From: JAIBJN01 sp963839745
GTDB taxonomy: Bacteria > Actinomycetota > Thermoleophilia > Gaiellales > Gaiellaceae
DNA: 64,000 nt
Assembly: GCA_963839745.1 (NCBI GenBank)
Contig: CAWIWC010000005.1
Coordinates: 124,001-188,000, forward strand
Direction: 5' to 3'
The notes under the pieces were generated by a model, which was not told where the DNA came from, made no database searches, and worked only from the letters and a program-made list of their open reading frames with translations. A program made the translations under genes and the position numbers. How positions within the stretch are numbered: position 1 is the stretch's first letter; each line of letters opens with the position of its first letter. Positions 16,828 to 25,492 of the stretch are shown here, piece by piece.

Positions 16828-18104
16828 TATTTCTCGTGCGGATCCGCGAGCGGTGCCGGGTGGCCGAGCATGGAGAGCTCGGCGATGTCGCGCCGGAAAA
16901 GCAGCGCCACCGTCCAGTCGACGACCACCCGGAGCTTCCGGGAGACGAGCGGGAGCTGGAACAGGTGGTACGTCCGCGTGATGAACCAGCCGATGAAGCC
17001 GCGGAAGCGCAGGCCCAGCACGTCGGCGATCCCCTTGTGGCGGCCGAGCGTCGCCACCTGGCCGAGCATGCGGTAGCGGTAGGGCTTCGACTCGCCTTTG
17101 AGGTTCTTCGCCAGCCGGCGGGCCTGGCGGAGCGCGTGCTGGCAGGTCGGCGGGTCGGGCTGGCCCGGGGTCGCCTCGTTGGGGACGCGGGCGCAGTCGC
17201 CGAGCGACCAGACGTTCTCGCGCCCCTCGACCTTCAGTGTCGGGCCCACGACGACGCGGCCCTTGTCGTCCAGCGGGAGGCCGAACTCGGCGAGGAGCGG
17301 GCTCGAGCGCACGCCGGCCGTCCAGACGAGCGTGTGGGTCTCGAAGCGCGTCCCGTCGGAGAGCACGGCACCGTCGGCGTCCACTGACTCGAGCGTCGTC
17401 GAGACGCGGATGTCGACCCCGCGCTTGGCCAGCTCGCGCGCGGCGTACTCGCCGAGGCGCTTCGGGATCTCCGGGAGGATCTTCGGCGCGGCGTCCACGA
17501 GCACCCAGCGCTGCGGCGCCTCCTTCAGGTCGGGGTAGTAGCGCATCGCGTCGCGGACGAGGTCGGACAGCTCCGCGAGCGCCTCGACGCCCGCATAGCC
17601 CGCGCCGATGAAGACGAACGTCAAGTGCCGCTCAGGTCCGTCCGGGTTGGCCGCGGCCGCCTCCAGCTCGCGCAAGACGTGGTTGCGGAGGTGGATCGCG
17701 TCGGCAAGCGACCTGAAGCCGATCCCGTGCTCGGCCAGGCCTGGGACGGGAAGCGTGCGCGAGATCGAGCCGAGGGCGACGACGAGGTTCTCGTAGGCGA
17801 GGTCGAGCTCGGCCCCCTCGGCGACGACGCGGACGGTCTTCGCAGCCTCGTCGAGTTGCGTGATCTCGCCGAGGATGAGCTCGGCGTGCGGGCACATCGC
17901 GCGTAGCGGGACGACGACGTGGCGCGGCTCCAGCGTGCCCGAGGCCGCCTCCGGGAGCATCGGCGTGTACAGCATGAAGTTCTCGCGGCTCACGATCGTC
18001 GCGCCCGCCTTGCCCAGCAGTCGCGCGACGTAGCTCCCCGCGAAGCCGCCGCCGAGCACGAGCGTGCCGCCGCGTGCGCTGCGGGTCTTCATGGCGGCAG
18101 TCAT
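16827..18104 (-). CDS. ndh: NAD(P)/FAD-dependent oxidoreductase, type II NADH dehydrogenase-like
   Basis: This 425-aa flavoprotein has an N-terminal FAD motif LVLGGGFAGSYVA, a central NAD(P) motif FVFIGAGYAGVEALAEL and the FAD-binding VWSLGDCARVPN. NDH-2 enzymes transfer electrons from NADH to quinone at the membrane without pumping protons. The C-terminus has an amphipathic region (FRGFIGWFITRTYHLFQLPL) typical of the membrane anchor. The start ATG at 18104 overlaps the nominal start of the divergent LOG-like gene; a second in-frame ATG at 18092 is also possible. Confidence 0.88.
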   Translation of the reverse strand: MTAAMKTRSARGGTLVLGGGFAGSYVARLLGKAGATIVSRENFMLYTPMLPEAASGTLEPRHVVVPLRAMCPHAELILGEITQLDEAAKTVRVVAEGAELDLAYENLVVALGSISRTLPVPGLAEHGIGFRSLADAIHLRNHVLRELEAAAANPDGPERHLTFVFIGAGYAGVEALAELSDLVRDAMRYYPDLKEAPQRWVLVDAAPKILPEIPKRLGEYAARELAKRGVDIRVSTTLESVDADGAVLSDGTRFETHTLVWTAGVRSSPLLAEFGLPLDDKGRVVVGPTLKVEGRENVWSLGDCARVPNEATPGQPDPPTCQHALRQARRLAKNLKGESKPYRYRMLGQVATLGRHKGIADVLGLRFRGFIGWFITRTYHLFQLPLVSRKLRVVVDWTVALLFRRDIAELSMLGHPAPLADPHEK

Positions 18105-18568
18105 ATCATCGCTCCGTTACCCAGATCGCAGTCATCGGGAGCGGCGCCCAGTGGGCGCCCCAGGCGGAGGAGGTCGGCCGGTTGCTGGCCGAGCGCGGCT
18201 GTGTCGTGGTGTGCGGCGGGCTCGGCGAGGTGATGGAAGCCGCCGCGCGCGGCGCCAAGGACGCGGGCGGCACGACGGTCGGCGTCCTCCCGGGCGAGAG
18301 CACGCGGGACGCGAACCCCTGGATCGACTACGCGGTGGCGACCGGGACGGGCCACGCCCGGAACCTTGCCGTCGTCGCCTCGTGCGAGGCGGCGATTGCG
18401 GTCGGCGGCCGCTGGGGGACGCTGGCCGAGATCGCCTACGCGCGGCTTCTCGGCCGGCCGGTGGTCGTGCTCGAGGGCGGCCCCGAGGTCGAGGACGAGG
18501 GCGTTGAGCGCGCCGACTCACCCGCCGAGGCGGTCGAGGCCGCCCTCCGCGCCGCGGAGGCCGGCTAG
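18074..18568 (+). CDS. LOG-like / TIGR00725 family protein (Rossmann fold)
   Basis: This protein of up to 164 aa has the nucleotide-binding features of the LOG/lysine decarboxylase-like fold: CGGLGEVMEAAARGA and AVGGRWGTLAEIAYA, a variant of the PGGxGTxxE motif. Homology begins at QIAVIGSGAQ, 14-15 codons after the only in-frame ATG (18074). A TATCAT box (18104-18109) is 6 nt before an in-frame GTT at 18116, exactly where a leaderless GTG start would be expected. The true start may be there. Function in bacteria of this subgroup is not established. Confidence 0.78.
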   Translation: MRCGSSWRQSYHRSVTQIAVIGSGAQWAPQAEEVGRLLAERGCVVVCGGLGEVMEAAARGAKDAGGTTVGVLPGESTRDANPWIDYAVATGTGHARNLAVVASCEAAIAVGGRWGTLAEIAYARLLGRPVVVLEGGPEVEDEGVERADSPAEAVEAALRAAEAG

Positions 18569-18744
18569 TGGCCCTCGAGATGCGGGAGTCCTGCGAGCGC
18601 TGCGGCGCCCCGCTCGCCGCGGACGCCGACGCCCGGATCTGCTCCTTCGAGTGCACCTTCTGCCCGGTCTGCACGGAGGCCATGAGCGCCGTCTGCCCGA
18701 ACTGCGGGGGCGAGCTCGTCCCCCGCCCGCGCAGACTGGGCTAA
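18568..18744 (+). CDS. DUF1272 small zinc-ribbon protein
   Basis: This 58-aa protein starts at a GTG that shares one base with the upstream stop (TAGTG). It has CxxC pairs in ESCERCGAPL, a central CSFECTFCPVC and a final CPNCGGEL. This matches the cysteine layout of the DUF1272 family, whose function is unknown. It is likely translated with the LOG-like gene. Confidence 0.8.
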   Translation: MALEMRESCERCGAPLAADADARICSFECTFCPVCTEAMSAVCPNCGGELVPRPRRLG

Positions 18745-18777
18745 GGGTTTCGTCCGCAGCATCGCCGTCTTTCTCCG

Positions 18778-21018
18778 CTAGGTAGCTCCGAGCATCCGGC
18801 GGAGGAGGCTGAGCGCGGCTTCCTTGTCCAGGAACTCGTTGAGGTTCCCGCACTTCGGGGACTGGACGCAGGAGGGACAGCCGTCGGCGCATGGACAGCC
18901 TGCGAGCAGGCGCTCCGTGTCGGCGACCCAGCCCTCGAGCTCGTCGTAGCCCCGCCGGGCGATGCCGACACCGCCGGCGTGCCCGTCGTAGACGAAGACG
19001 GTCGGGCGACCGGTCTGCGGATGGAGGTTCGTCGAGAGGCCGCCGATGTCCCAGCGGTCGCACATGGCCCAGAGCGGCAGGATCGCGATCATCGAGTGCT
19101 CGGCCGCGTGAAGGGCGCCGAGAAGCTTCGGGAGCGGCTCGAGGCCCTCCAGCTGCTCCGGGTCGGGGACGTACCAGATCGCCTCCGTCTCGAACGTCGA
19201 GGGCGGGAGGTCGAGCGTCACGAGGTCGAGCGTGGCCTGGTCGCGCACGGACTTCTTCTGGTAGGCGACGACCTGCTCGGTGACGCTGACGCGCCCGAAG
19301 AAGACGTCCATGCCGAGCCGCCGCGCCTCCAGCTCGGCCTCCTCGATCGCGGTCATCGTCTCGCGCTTCGCCTGCGTGTAGTAGTCGCTCGCGAACGGCT
19401 CCACGACCGCGGCCCGTCCCTCGAGGTCGAGCTCGAGCACGCGGAAGGACTCGCCCATGTGGAGGTAGATCGCCCCCTCGTGCACGGTGGAAGGGGCGCG
19501 CTCGCGCTCGACGATCCCCAGAACCGAGCCCGTGGCGGCGTCGACGACCGTGATGGACTCGGGGCTCGCCGAGCGCAGCCCGACGCGGCCGGCCGGGTAG
19601 TCGCGGCCGGCCCAGACGATGCCCGCCTTCGTCTTGCGCAGCTCTCCACCCTCGACGAGCGCCTCGGCGCGCTCGAGCGCGGCGTCCCCGAGAGTCTCCC
19701 GGTCGCGATCGTCGATCGGCGCCTCGAAGGCCGCGGCCAGCACGTGGCCGTCCAGGATCCGCGGGTTGGAGTGGTCGAGGATCGCCGACTCGACCCGGCG
19801 TCCGAGCAGCGCCTCGGGCTCGCGCATGAAGAACTGGTCGAGCGCGTCCTCGCTGGCGACGAGCACGGCCAGCCCGTGGCTGCGGCGCCCGGCGCGGCCC
19901 CACTGCTGGCGCAGGCTGGCCACCGTGCCGGGAAACCCGACCGAGATGGCGCAGTCGAGGAGCCCGATGTCGATTCCGAGCTCGAGGGCGTCCGTGGCCG
20001 TGACGCCGAGCAGCTCCCCCTCGACCAGCCGGCGCTCGATCTCCCGCCGCTGGGCAGGCGTGTATCCCGCGCGATAGGGCGAGAGGCGGGCCGCGGTCTC
20101 GGCGTCGAGGCGGTCGACGGCGAAGCGGTGGATGAGCTCGGCCGCCTTGCGGCTCTTGGCGAAGCAGATCGTCCGCAGGCCGCGCGAGACGAGCTCGGCG
20201 AGCAGCCTCGACCCGTCCCCGAGCGCGCTTGCGCGGAGCTGCAGCGCCTCGTCGAGCACGGGTGGGTTCCAGAAGGCGATCGTCCGGGTGGCGCGCGGCG
20301 CCGCGTCGTCCTCGATCACGGTGGCGTCGACGCCGAGCAGCGAGCGGGCCAGCTCGCCGGGGTTGGCGATCGTGGCGGAGGCCAGCAGGAACTGCGGCTC
20401 CGCGCCGTAGATCTGCGCGGCCCGCCGCAGGCGGCGCAGGACGTTGCCGACGTGCGAGCCGAAGACGCCCCGGTAGACATGCGCCTCGTCGACGACGACG
20501 TAGCGGAGGTTCGCGAGCACGTCTCCCCAGCGGTCGTGATGGGGAAGCACGCCGATGTGGAGCATGTCGGGGTTGGTGAGGATGACGTTCGCCCACTTGC
20601 GGATCTGCCAGCGGCGCTCGTGCTCGGTGTCCCCGTCGTAGATCGCCGGCTTCACGCGCGGGACGCGCAGCTCGGTCAGGGAGCGGGCCTGGTCCTGCGC
20701 CAGCGCCTTCGTCGGGTAGAGGTAGAGGGCCCGGAGCTTCGGCTCGGCCGCGAGCTCGTCGAGGACGGGGAGGTTGAAGGCGAGCGTCTTCCCGCTCGCC
20801 GTGCCGGTCGAGACGACCAGGTGCTCGCCCCGGCGCGCGGCCGCGAACGACTCGGCCTGATGCGCGAAGAGCTCCGTGACGCCGGCTGCGCGCAGGGCGC
20901 CCTCGAGCTTGGGATGGAGCTCGGGAAGCGGCACGACGCGCGCCTCTCGCCCCGGCACCTCGGTCAGGTAGGCGAGCTCCTCGCCCTCGAGCACCTCCGA
21001 CCACGTCACGGTCGCCAC
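18778..21018 (-). CDS. mrfA: DEAD/DEAH-box helicase with DUF1998 zinc domain (MrfA/Hrq1 type)
   Basis: This protein of about 746 aa has motif Q/I (FAHQAESF, STGTASGKT), DEAH (VVDEAHVYRG), SATIANP, ALELGIDIG and the motif VI QQWGRAGR. The C-terminal DUF1998-like region has a Cys cluster (CPCADGCPSCVQSPKC). Bacillus MrfA acts in repair of mitomycin-type lesions and Hrq1 is its yeast relative. I chose the GTG at 21018 because a TAGCAT box (21026-21031, minus strand) lies 7 nt upstream; the GTG at 21024 would be only 1 nt from it. Confidence 0.9.
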   Translation of the reverse strand: MATVTWSEVLEGEELAYLTEVPGREARVVPLPELHPKLEGALRAAGVTELFAHQAESFAAARRGEHLVVSTGTASGKTLAFNLPVLDELAAEPKLRALYLYPTKALAQDQARSLTELRVPRVKPAIYDGDTEHERRWQIRKWANVILTNPDMLHIGVLPHHDRWGDVLANLRYVVVDEAHVYRGVFGSHVGNVLRRLRRAAQIYGAEPQFLLASATIANPGELARSLLGVDATVIEDDAAPRATRTIAFWNPPVLDEALQLRASALGDGSRLLAELVSRGLRTICFAKSRKAAELIHRFAVDRLDAETAARLSPYRAGYTPAQRREIERRLVEGELLGVTATDALELGIDIGLLDCAISVGFPGTVASLRQQWGRAGRRSHGLAVLVASEDALDQFFMREPEALLGRRVESAILDHSNPRILDGHVLAAAFEAPIDDRDRETLGDAALERAEALVEGGELRKTKAGIVWAGRDYPAGRVGLRSASPESITVVDAATGSVLGIVERERAPSTVHEGAIYLHMGESFRVLELDLEGRAAVVEPFASDYYTQAKRETMTAIEEAELEARRLGMDVFFGRVSVTEQVVAYQKKSVRDQATLDLVTLDLPPSTFETEAIWYVPDPEQLEGLEPLPKLLGALHAAEHSMIAILPLWAMCDRWDIGGLSTNLHPQTGRPTVFVYDGHAGGVGIARRGYDELEGWVADTERLLAGCPCADGCPSCVQSPKCGNLNEFLDKEAALSLLRRMLGAT

Positions 21019-21044
21019 CCTCACGATGCTAACTTCCCCTCGCG

Positions 21045-21857
21045 GTGGTACCCCGGTGCCTCACCATCGCGACCTCGGATTCCGGCGGGGGCGCGGGTAT
21101 CCAGGCCGACCTGAAGGCCTTCGCGCGCCTGGGCTGCCACGGCATGAGCGCGATCGTCGCCCTCACGGCCCAGAACACCACCGCCGTCACCGCGGTGCAC
21201 GAGGCGCCGCCGGCCTTCGCCCGCGCACAGCTCGACGCCGTCTTCGACGACATCGGGGTGGACGCGGCCAAGACGGGGATGCTCTTCAGCGCCCGCATCA
21301 TCGAGGCCGTCGCCGACTTCATGACCGAGAACCGGGTGCCGCTTGTCGTCGACCCGGTCATGGTCGCCGCTTCGGGGGCGAAGCTTCTCGAGGACGATGC
21401 CGTCGACGTCCTCGTGCGCGAGCTGTTCCCGCTCGCCACGGTGGTCACGCCGAACCTCCACGAGGCCTGTGCTCTCGCCCACGTCCCCTACGACGATTCC
21501 GCCGACCGGCGCGACCTCGCCGAGCGGATCGTCGCTCTCGGCTCCCGGGCGGTCGTCGTCACCGGCGGGCACGGCGCCGAGGCGGTCGACTGGCTCTTCG
21601 ACGGAGAGCGCCACGTGGCCATCCCCGTCGAGCGGTACGGCGAGGAGGCGACCCACGGCGCCGGCTGCACCCACTCCGCGAGCCTGACCGCGCTCCTCGC
21701 ACGGGGCGAGAGCCTCGAGGACGCCGCGCGCGGAGCGGCGGAGATCGCCACCGAGGCCGTGCGGAACGGGCTGGCCGACCTCGGCGCAGGATCGGGCCCA
21801 GTCGACGTCTTCCATCTTGAGGCTGTCGGAGCTCGGGGAGTTCGGGCTCCTCGCTGA
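21045..21857 (+). CDS. thiD: Bifunctional hydroxymethylpyrimidine kinase / phosphomethylpyrimidine kinase (ThiD)
   Basis: This 270-aa ribokinase-fold enzyme phosphorylates HMP and then HMP-P for thiamine synthesis. Motifs are TIATSDSGGGAGIQADLKAF at the N-terminus, KTGML, VVDPVMVAASG and the C-terminal GAGCTHSASL anion hole, where the usual Asp base is His. TAACTT (21030-21035) lies 9 nt before the GTG start. The C-terminus overlaps thiL by 41 bp; the last 13 or so residues look non-conserved. It is divergent from the helicase gene by 20 bp. Confidence 0.9.
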   Translation: MVPRCLTIATSDSGGGAGIQADLKAFARLGCHGMSAIVALTAQNTTAVTAVHEAPPAFARAQLDAVFDDIGVDAAKTGMLFSARIIEAVADFMTENRVPLVVDPVMVAASGAKLLEDDAVDVLVRELFPLATVVTPNLHEACALAHVPYDDSADRRDLAERIVALGSRAVVVTGGHGAEAVDWLFDGERHVAIPVERYGEEATHGAGCTHSASLTALLARGESLEDAARGAAEIATEAVRNGLADLGAGSGPVDVFHLEAVGARGVRAPR

Positions 21858-22683
21858 GCTCGAGCGGCGCGGCCTCGTCCGCGGGCAGGACGCCGAAGGC
21901 GCCGTCCTTGCCGACGGCGTGGTCGTCACGCAGGACACGCTGGTCGAGGGCGTGCATTTCCGGCCCGAGTGGATCCCCTGGCGCGACCTCGGCTACAAGG
22001 CAGCGGCGGTCAACCTGAGCGATCTCGCCGCGCTCGGCGCCGACCCCGAGGCGCTGCTCGTGAGCCTGGCGTTGCCGCCCGAGACCGCCTCGGAGGCAAT
22101 CGTCGAGCTCTACGAGGGCCTGGCGGAGCCGGGCTTTCCCCTGGCCGGAGGAGACACCACCCGAGCCGACACGCTCACGCTCACGGTGACCGCGGTCGGC
22201 CGCAGCGAGCGGGTGCCCGGACGGGCGGGCGCCGTTCCCGGAGACGTGCTCGTGGTCACGGGGCCGCTCGGCGGATCGGCCGCCGGCCTCCACGTCCTCC
22301 GCGAAGGGCTGGAGGGCTTCCCGGAGCTGATCGAGCGCCACCGGCGCCCGCCGCTTCGGCTGGACGAGGGCCGCCGCCTCGGTCGCGTCGCGCACGCCGT
22401 CGTGGACCTCTCGGACGGGATCGCGGGCGACGCGGCGCGGATCGCCGAGCGCTCCGGCTGCTGTCTCGTGCTCGAGCCGGAGCGGATCCCGCGGGCACCG
22501 AGGATCGAGGAGGTCGCCGACGAGCCCTTCTGGGCGATGGGCGAGGATTACGAGCTCCTGGCTGCGGTGGCGTCCGCGGACGCCGAAGGGCTCGGTTTCG
22601 CGGTCGTCGGTTACTGCGCGGAGGGCGAGGGGGTCGAGCCCGCCGGCCTCGCCGGCTGGGACTCGTTCAGGCCGCCGGCATGA
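21817..22683 (+). CDS. thiL: Thiamine-monophosphate kinase (ThiL)
   Basis: This 288-aa enzyme phosphorylates thiamine monophosphate to the pyrophosphate cofactor. It begins at a TTG with the typical LRLSELGEFGLL. Motifs are DTLVEGVHF, KAAAVNLSDLAALGA, GGDTTRAD, VVDLSDGIAGD and GEDYELLAAV. It follows thiD with overlap, so the two thiamine steps are co-expressed. Its end overlaps the convergent thioredoxin gene by 17 bp. Confidence 0.94.
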   Translation: MRLSELGEFGLLAELERRGLVRGQDAEGAVLADGVVVTQDTLVEGVHFRPEWIPWRDLGYKAAAVNLSDLAALGADPEALLVSLALPPETASEAIVELYEGLAEPGFPLAGGDTTRADTLTLTVTAVGRSERVPGRAGAVPGDVLVVTGPLGGSAAGLHVLREGLEGFPELIERHRRPPLRLDEGRRLGRVAHAVVDLSDGIAGDAARIAERSGCCLVLEPERIPRAPRIEEVADEPFWAMGEDYELLAAVASADAEGLGFAVVGYCAEGEGVEPAGLAGWDSFRPPA

Positions 22684-23002
22684 GCCAGCGTTCCCACGCG
22701 CTCTCGTAGTGGCTGCGGGAGCGGGCGCCCACGACGCTGTCCTGGGCCTCGCCGGACTCGAAGAGCATCACCGTCGGGATCGAGAGGACGCTGTAGCGAG
22801 CCTGGGTCTGCGGGCTCTCGTCGACGTTCATCTTGACGAACTTCACGCGTTCGCCGTGCTCGTCGGCCATGTCCGAGAGGATCGGGTTCACGACCCGGCA
22901 CGGGCCGCACCACGGTGCCCAGAAATCGACGATCACGGGCACGTCGGCCTGGAGCACCTCGCGTTCGAAGTCGTCGTCTCTGACCTCTGCCAGCTCAGCC
23001 AT
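22667..23002 (-). CDS. trxA: Thioredoxin
   Basis: This 111-aa protein has the redox motif WCGPC at residues 31-35 in a canonical VDFWAPWCGPCR context and the cis-proline motif SIPTVMLF. It reduces protein disulfides in the cytoplasm. A TATAGT box (23011-23016, minus strand) is 8 nt before the ATG, with no Shine-Dalgarno site. The C-terminus WERWLMPAA is slightly unusual. Confidence 0.94.
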   Translation of the reverse strand: MAELAEVRDDDFEREVLQADVPVIVDFWAPWCGPCRVVNPILSDMADEHGERVKFVKMNVDESPQTQARYSVLSIPTVMLFESGEAQDSVVGARSRSHYESAWERWLMPAA

Positions 23003-23026
23003 GGCGCGCCACTATAGCCAGCACGC

Positions 23027-23749
23027 CTACAGACGGCCGCGGGCAGCGGCGAAGCGCAGCGCGGGCACCCGGACCATCGCCTCGAGGACGATTCCGGGGC
23101 CCATCTTGGAGCCGCCCTCCTCGCGGTCGGCGAAGAGAATCGGCACCTCCTCGACACCGAAGCCGGCGCGGATCGCCCGGTACACGGTCTCGATCTGGAA
23201 CGCGTAGCCCTTCGCCTCGATGCGCCCGGGGCCGATCGCCTCGAGCACGTCGCGCCGGTAGACCTTGAAGCCCGCCGTCGAGTCCCGTACAGGGATCCCC
23301 AGGATCGCCCGGGCGTAGACCGAGCCCCCGCGGCTCACGGCCCGGCGCACGAGGCCCCAGTTGCGCGTGCTGCCGCCCCGGACGTAGCGCGAGCCGAGCC
23401 CGATCCCCGCGCGATCCGCGGCCTCGAGCAGGCGGGGGAGGTCGGCCGGGTCATGGGAGAAGTCGCAGTCCATCGTGGCCACATGGTCGGCGCCGGACTC
23501 GAGCGCCCGCTGGAACCCCGCGATGTAGGCGGGCCCCAGCCCTTCCTTCTGCTCGCGGTGGAGCACGTCGAGCTTGCCCAGCTCCGCGGCGAGGCGGTCG
23601 GCGAGCTGCCCGGTCCCGTCGGGCGAAGCGTCGTCGATCACGAGCACCTGCCCGTCGAGGCCGTGCTCGGAGAGCACGTCGAGGATCGCCCGCGCCATCG
23701 GCTCGAGGTTCTCGCGCTCGTCGTAGGTGGGCAGGCAGACCACCAGCAC
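23027..23749 (-). CDS. Family 2 glycosyltransferase, polyprenol-phosphate mannosyltransferase-like
   Basis: This 240-aa GT-A protein has CLPTYDERENL at its N-terminus, VIDDASPDGTG and the metal motif TMDCDFSHDP. Later motifs SRYVRGG and DSTAGFKVYRRDVL match dolichol/polyprenol-phosphate mannose synthases (Ppm1 type). No membrane segment is present, so it is the catalytic domain only. The likely role is to make polyprenyl-phosphate sugar donors for extracytoplasmic glycosylation. The GTG start is 18 bp from the divergent polX start. Confidence 0.87.
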   Translation of the reverse strand: MLVVCLPTYDERENLEPMARAILDVLSEHGLDGQVLVIDDASPDGTGQLADRLAAELGKLDVLHREQKEGLGPAYIAGFQRALESGADHVATMDCDFSHDPADLPRLLEAADRAGIGLGSRYVRGGSTRNWGLVRRAVSRGGSVYARAILGIPVRDSTAGFKVYRRDVLEAIGPGRIEAKGYAFQIETVYRAIRAGFGVEEVPILFADREEGGSKMGPGIVLEAMVRVPALRFAAARGRL

Positions 23750-23767
23750 GCGCGTATCATCGCCGCC

Positions 23768-25492
23768 GTGCCCGCAAAGCTGCCGACCAACGCAGAGCTG
23801 GCCGAGTGCTTCGAGCTCCTCGCCGACATGCTCGAGCTCGACGGAGCCGACGCGTTCCGGCTCGCCGCCTACCGCCGCGCGGCCTCCCGGATCCAGGAGT
23901 CGGCCGTGCCGGTGGCCCAGCTCGCGATCGACGGCAAGGCGACCAAGCTCTCGGGGATCGGCGGCACGATCGAGGCCAAGATCGTCGAGTACACCGAGAC
24001 GGGCGACCTGGCCGCGCTGGCCAAGCTGCGGGACAAGCTTCCCTCCGGCCTCGTCGACGTCATGCACGTCCCGGGGCTGGGGCCCAAGACCGCGCGCAAG
24101 CTCTGGGGCGAGCTGGGCATCGAGTCGCTCGACGACCTGAAGGCCGCCGCCGAGCAGGAGCGCCTCCGGGGCCTGCCGGGCCTCGGCCCCAAGAGCGAGG
24201 AGAAGGTGCTCAAAGCGCTCGCCAAGCCCGCACGCGCGTCCGCGAGCACCGGCCGGACGCTGCTGGGCAAGGTGCTGCCCGCCGTCCGGCGCGCCGTCGA
24301 GGAGATCGAGGAGAGCGGCCTCGCCGACCGGGTCTCGGAGGCCGGGAGCGTCCGCCGCCGCGCCGAGACGTCGCGCGACCTCGACCTGATCGCGACCGCG
24401 GAGGACCCTGCCGCGCTGACCGCCTTCTTCGCCGAGCGGCCCTGGGTCGCCGAGGTCGTCGCGAAAGGGTCGACGAAGGCGACAGTCGTTTCCCACGACG
24501 GCCATCGCTTCGACCTGCGCGTCGTGCCGCCGGAGAGCTACGGCAACCTGCTCCAGCACTTCACGGGCTCGAAGGACCACAACGTCGCTCTGCGCGAGGA
24601 CGCCGTCCGCAGGGGGATGTCGATCTCCGAGTACGGCGTCAAGAACGTCGAGACCGACGAGACCTTCCACGCCGCCGGCGAGGAGGAGCTCTACGAGCAC
24701 CTCGGCTATGCGTGGATTCCGCCCGAGCTGCGCGAGAACAGGGGCGAGCTCGAGGCGGCCCGGGAGCGGCGGCTGCCCGAGCTCGTCACGCTCGCCGACC
24801 TCAAGGGCGACCTCCACATGCACACGGACTGGTCGGACGGCCGCGGGACGCTCGAGGAGATGGTGCTCGCGGCGAAGGAGCGCGGCCGGAAGTACATCGC
24901 CATCTGCGACCACGCCAGGCGGCTGCGCGACGGTCGGCTCGAGCGCCAGACCGAGGAGATCGCAGCCATGAACGAGCGCGTCTCCGGGATCACCGTCCTG
25001 GCCGGCATCGAGGTCGACATCCGCGGCGAAGGCAGCCTCGACTACGACGACGAGGCCCTCGCGCAGCGGGACTGGGTCATGGCCTCGATCCACTCGGGTT
25101 TCGACCAGCCCCGCGAGCGCCTCACCGACCGCCTTGTCGCGGCGATGGAGAACCCCCACGTGGACTGCATCGGGCATCCGACCGGCCGCAAGATCAACCG
25201 GCGACCCCCGTACGAGCTCGACCTCGAGCGCGTCTTCGAGAAGGCGGTCGAGACGGGGACGTTCCTCGAGATCAACGCGCAGCCCGACCGGCTCGACCTG
25301 ACCGACAACCACGCGCGCGCGGCCGCGGAGGCCGGCGTCCGCATCGTCGTCTCGACCGACGCGCACCGCGTCCACGAGCTCGACAACCTCGAGCTGGGCG
25401 TGGCGCAGGCGAGGCGCGGCTGGGTGACCGCAGATCAGATCGTCAACACACGGACGTGGGCGCAGGTCAAGAAGCTCATGAAGAAGTCGTGA
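23768..25492 (+). CDS. polX: Family X DNA polymerase / 3'-5' exonuclease with PHP domain (PolX)
   Basis: This 574-aa repair polymerase has an N-terminal 8-kDa-like helix-hairpin-helix region (about 5-110; VPGLGPKTARKLW), a palm with the metal carboxylates ETSRDLDLIAT (about 197-207) and a C-terminal PHP exonuclease domain (about 335-574; DLHMHTDWSDG, SIHSGF, STDAHRVHELDN). TATCAT (23755-23760) lies 7 nt before the GTG start. The stop overlaps the next GTG (GTGA). Confidence 0.94.
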   Translation: MPAKLPTNAELAECFELLADMLELDGADAFRLAAYRRAASRIQESAVPVAQLAIDGKATKLSGIGGTIEAKIVEYTETGDLAALAKLRDKLPSGLVDVMHVPGLGPKTARKLWGELGIESLDDLKAAAEQERLRGLPGLGPKSEEKVLKALAKPARASASTGRTLLGKVLPAVRRAVEEIEESGLADRVSEAGSVRRRAETSRDLDLIATAEDPAALTAFFAERPWVAEVVAKGSTKATVVSHDGHRFDLRVVPPESYGNLLQHFTGSKDHNVALREDAVRRGMSISEYGVKNVETDETFHAAGEEELYEHLGYAWIPPELRENRGELEAARERRLPELVTLADLKGDLHMHTDWSDGRGTLEEMVLAAKERGRKYIAICDHARRLRDGRLERQTEEIAAMNERVSGITVLAGIEVDIRGEGSLDYDDEALAQRDWVMASIHSGFDQPRERLTDRLVAAMENPHVDCIGHPTGRKINRRPPYELDLERVFEKAVETGTFLEINAQPDRLDLTDNHARAAAEAGVRIVVSTDAHRVHELDNLELGVAQARRGWVTADQIVNTRTWAQVKKLMKKS

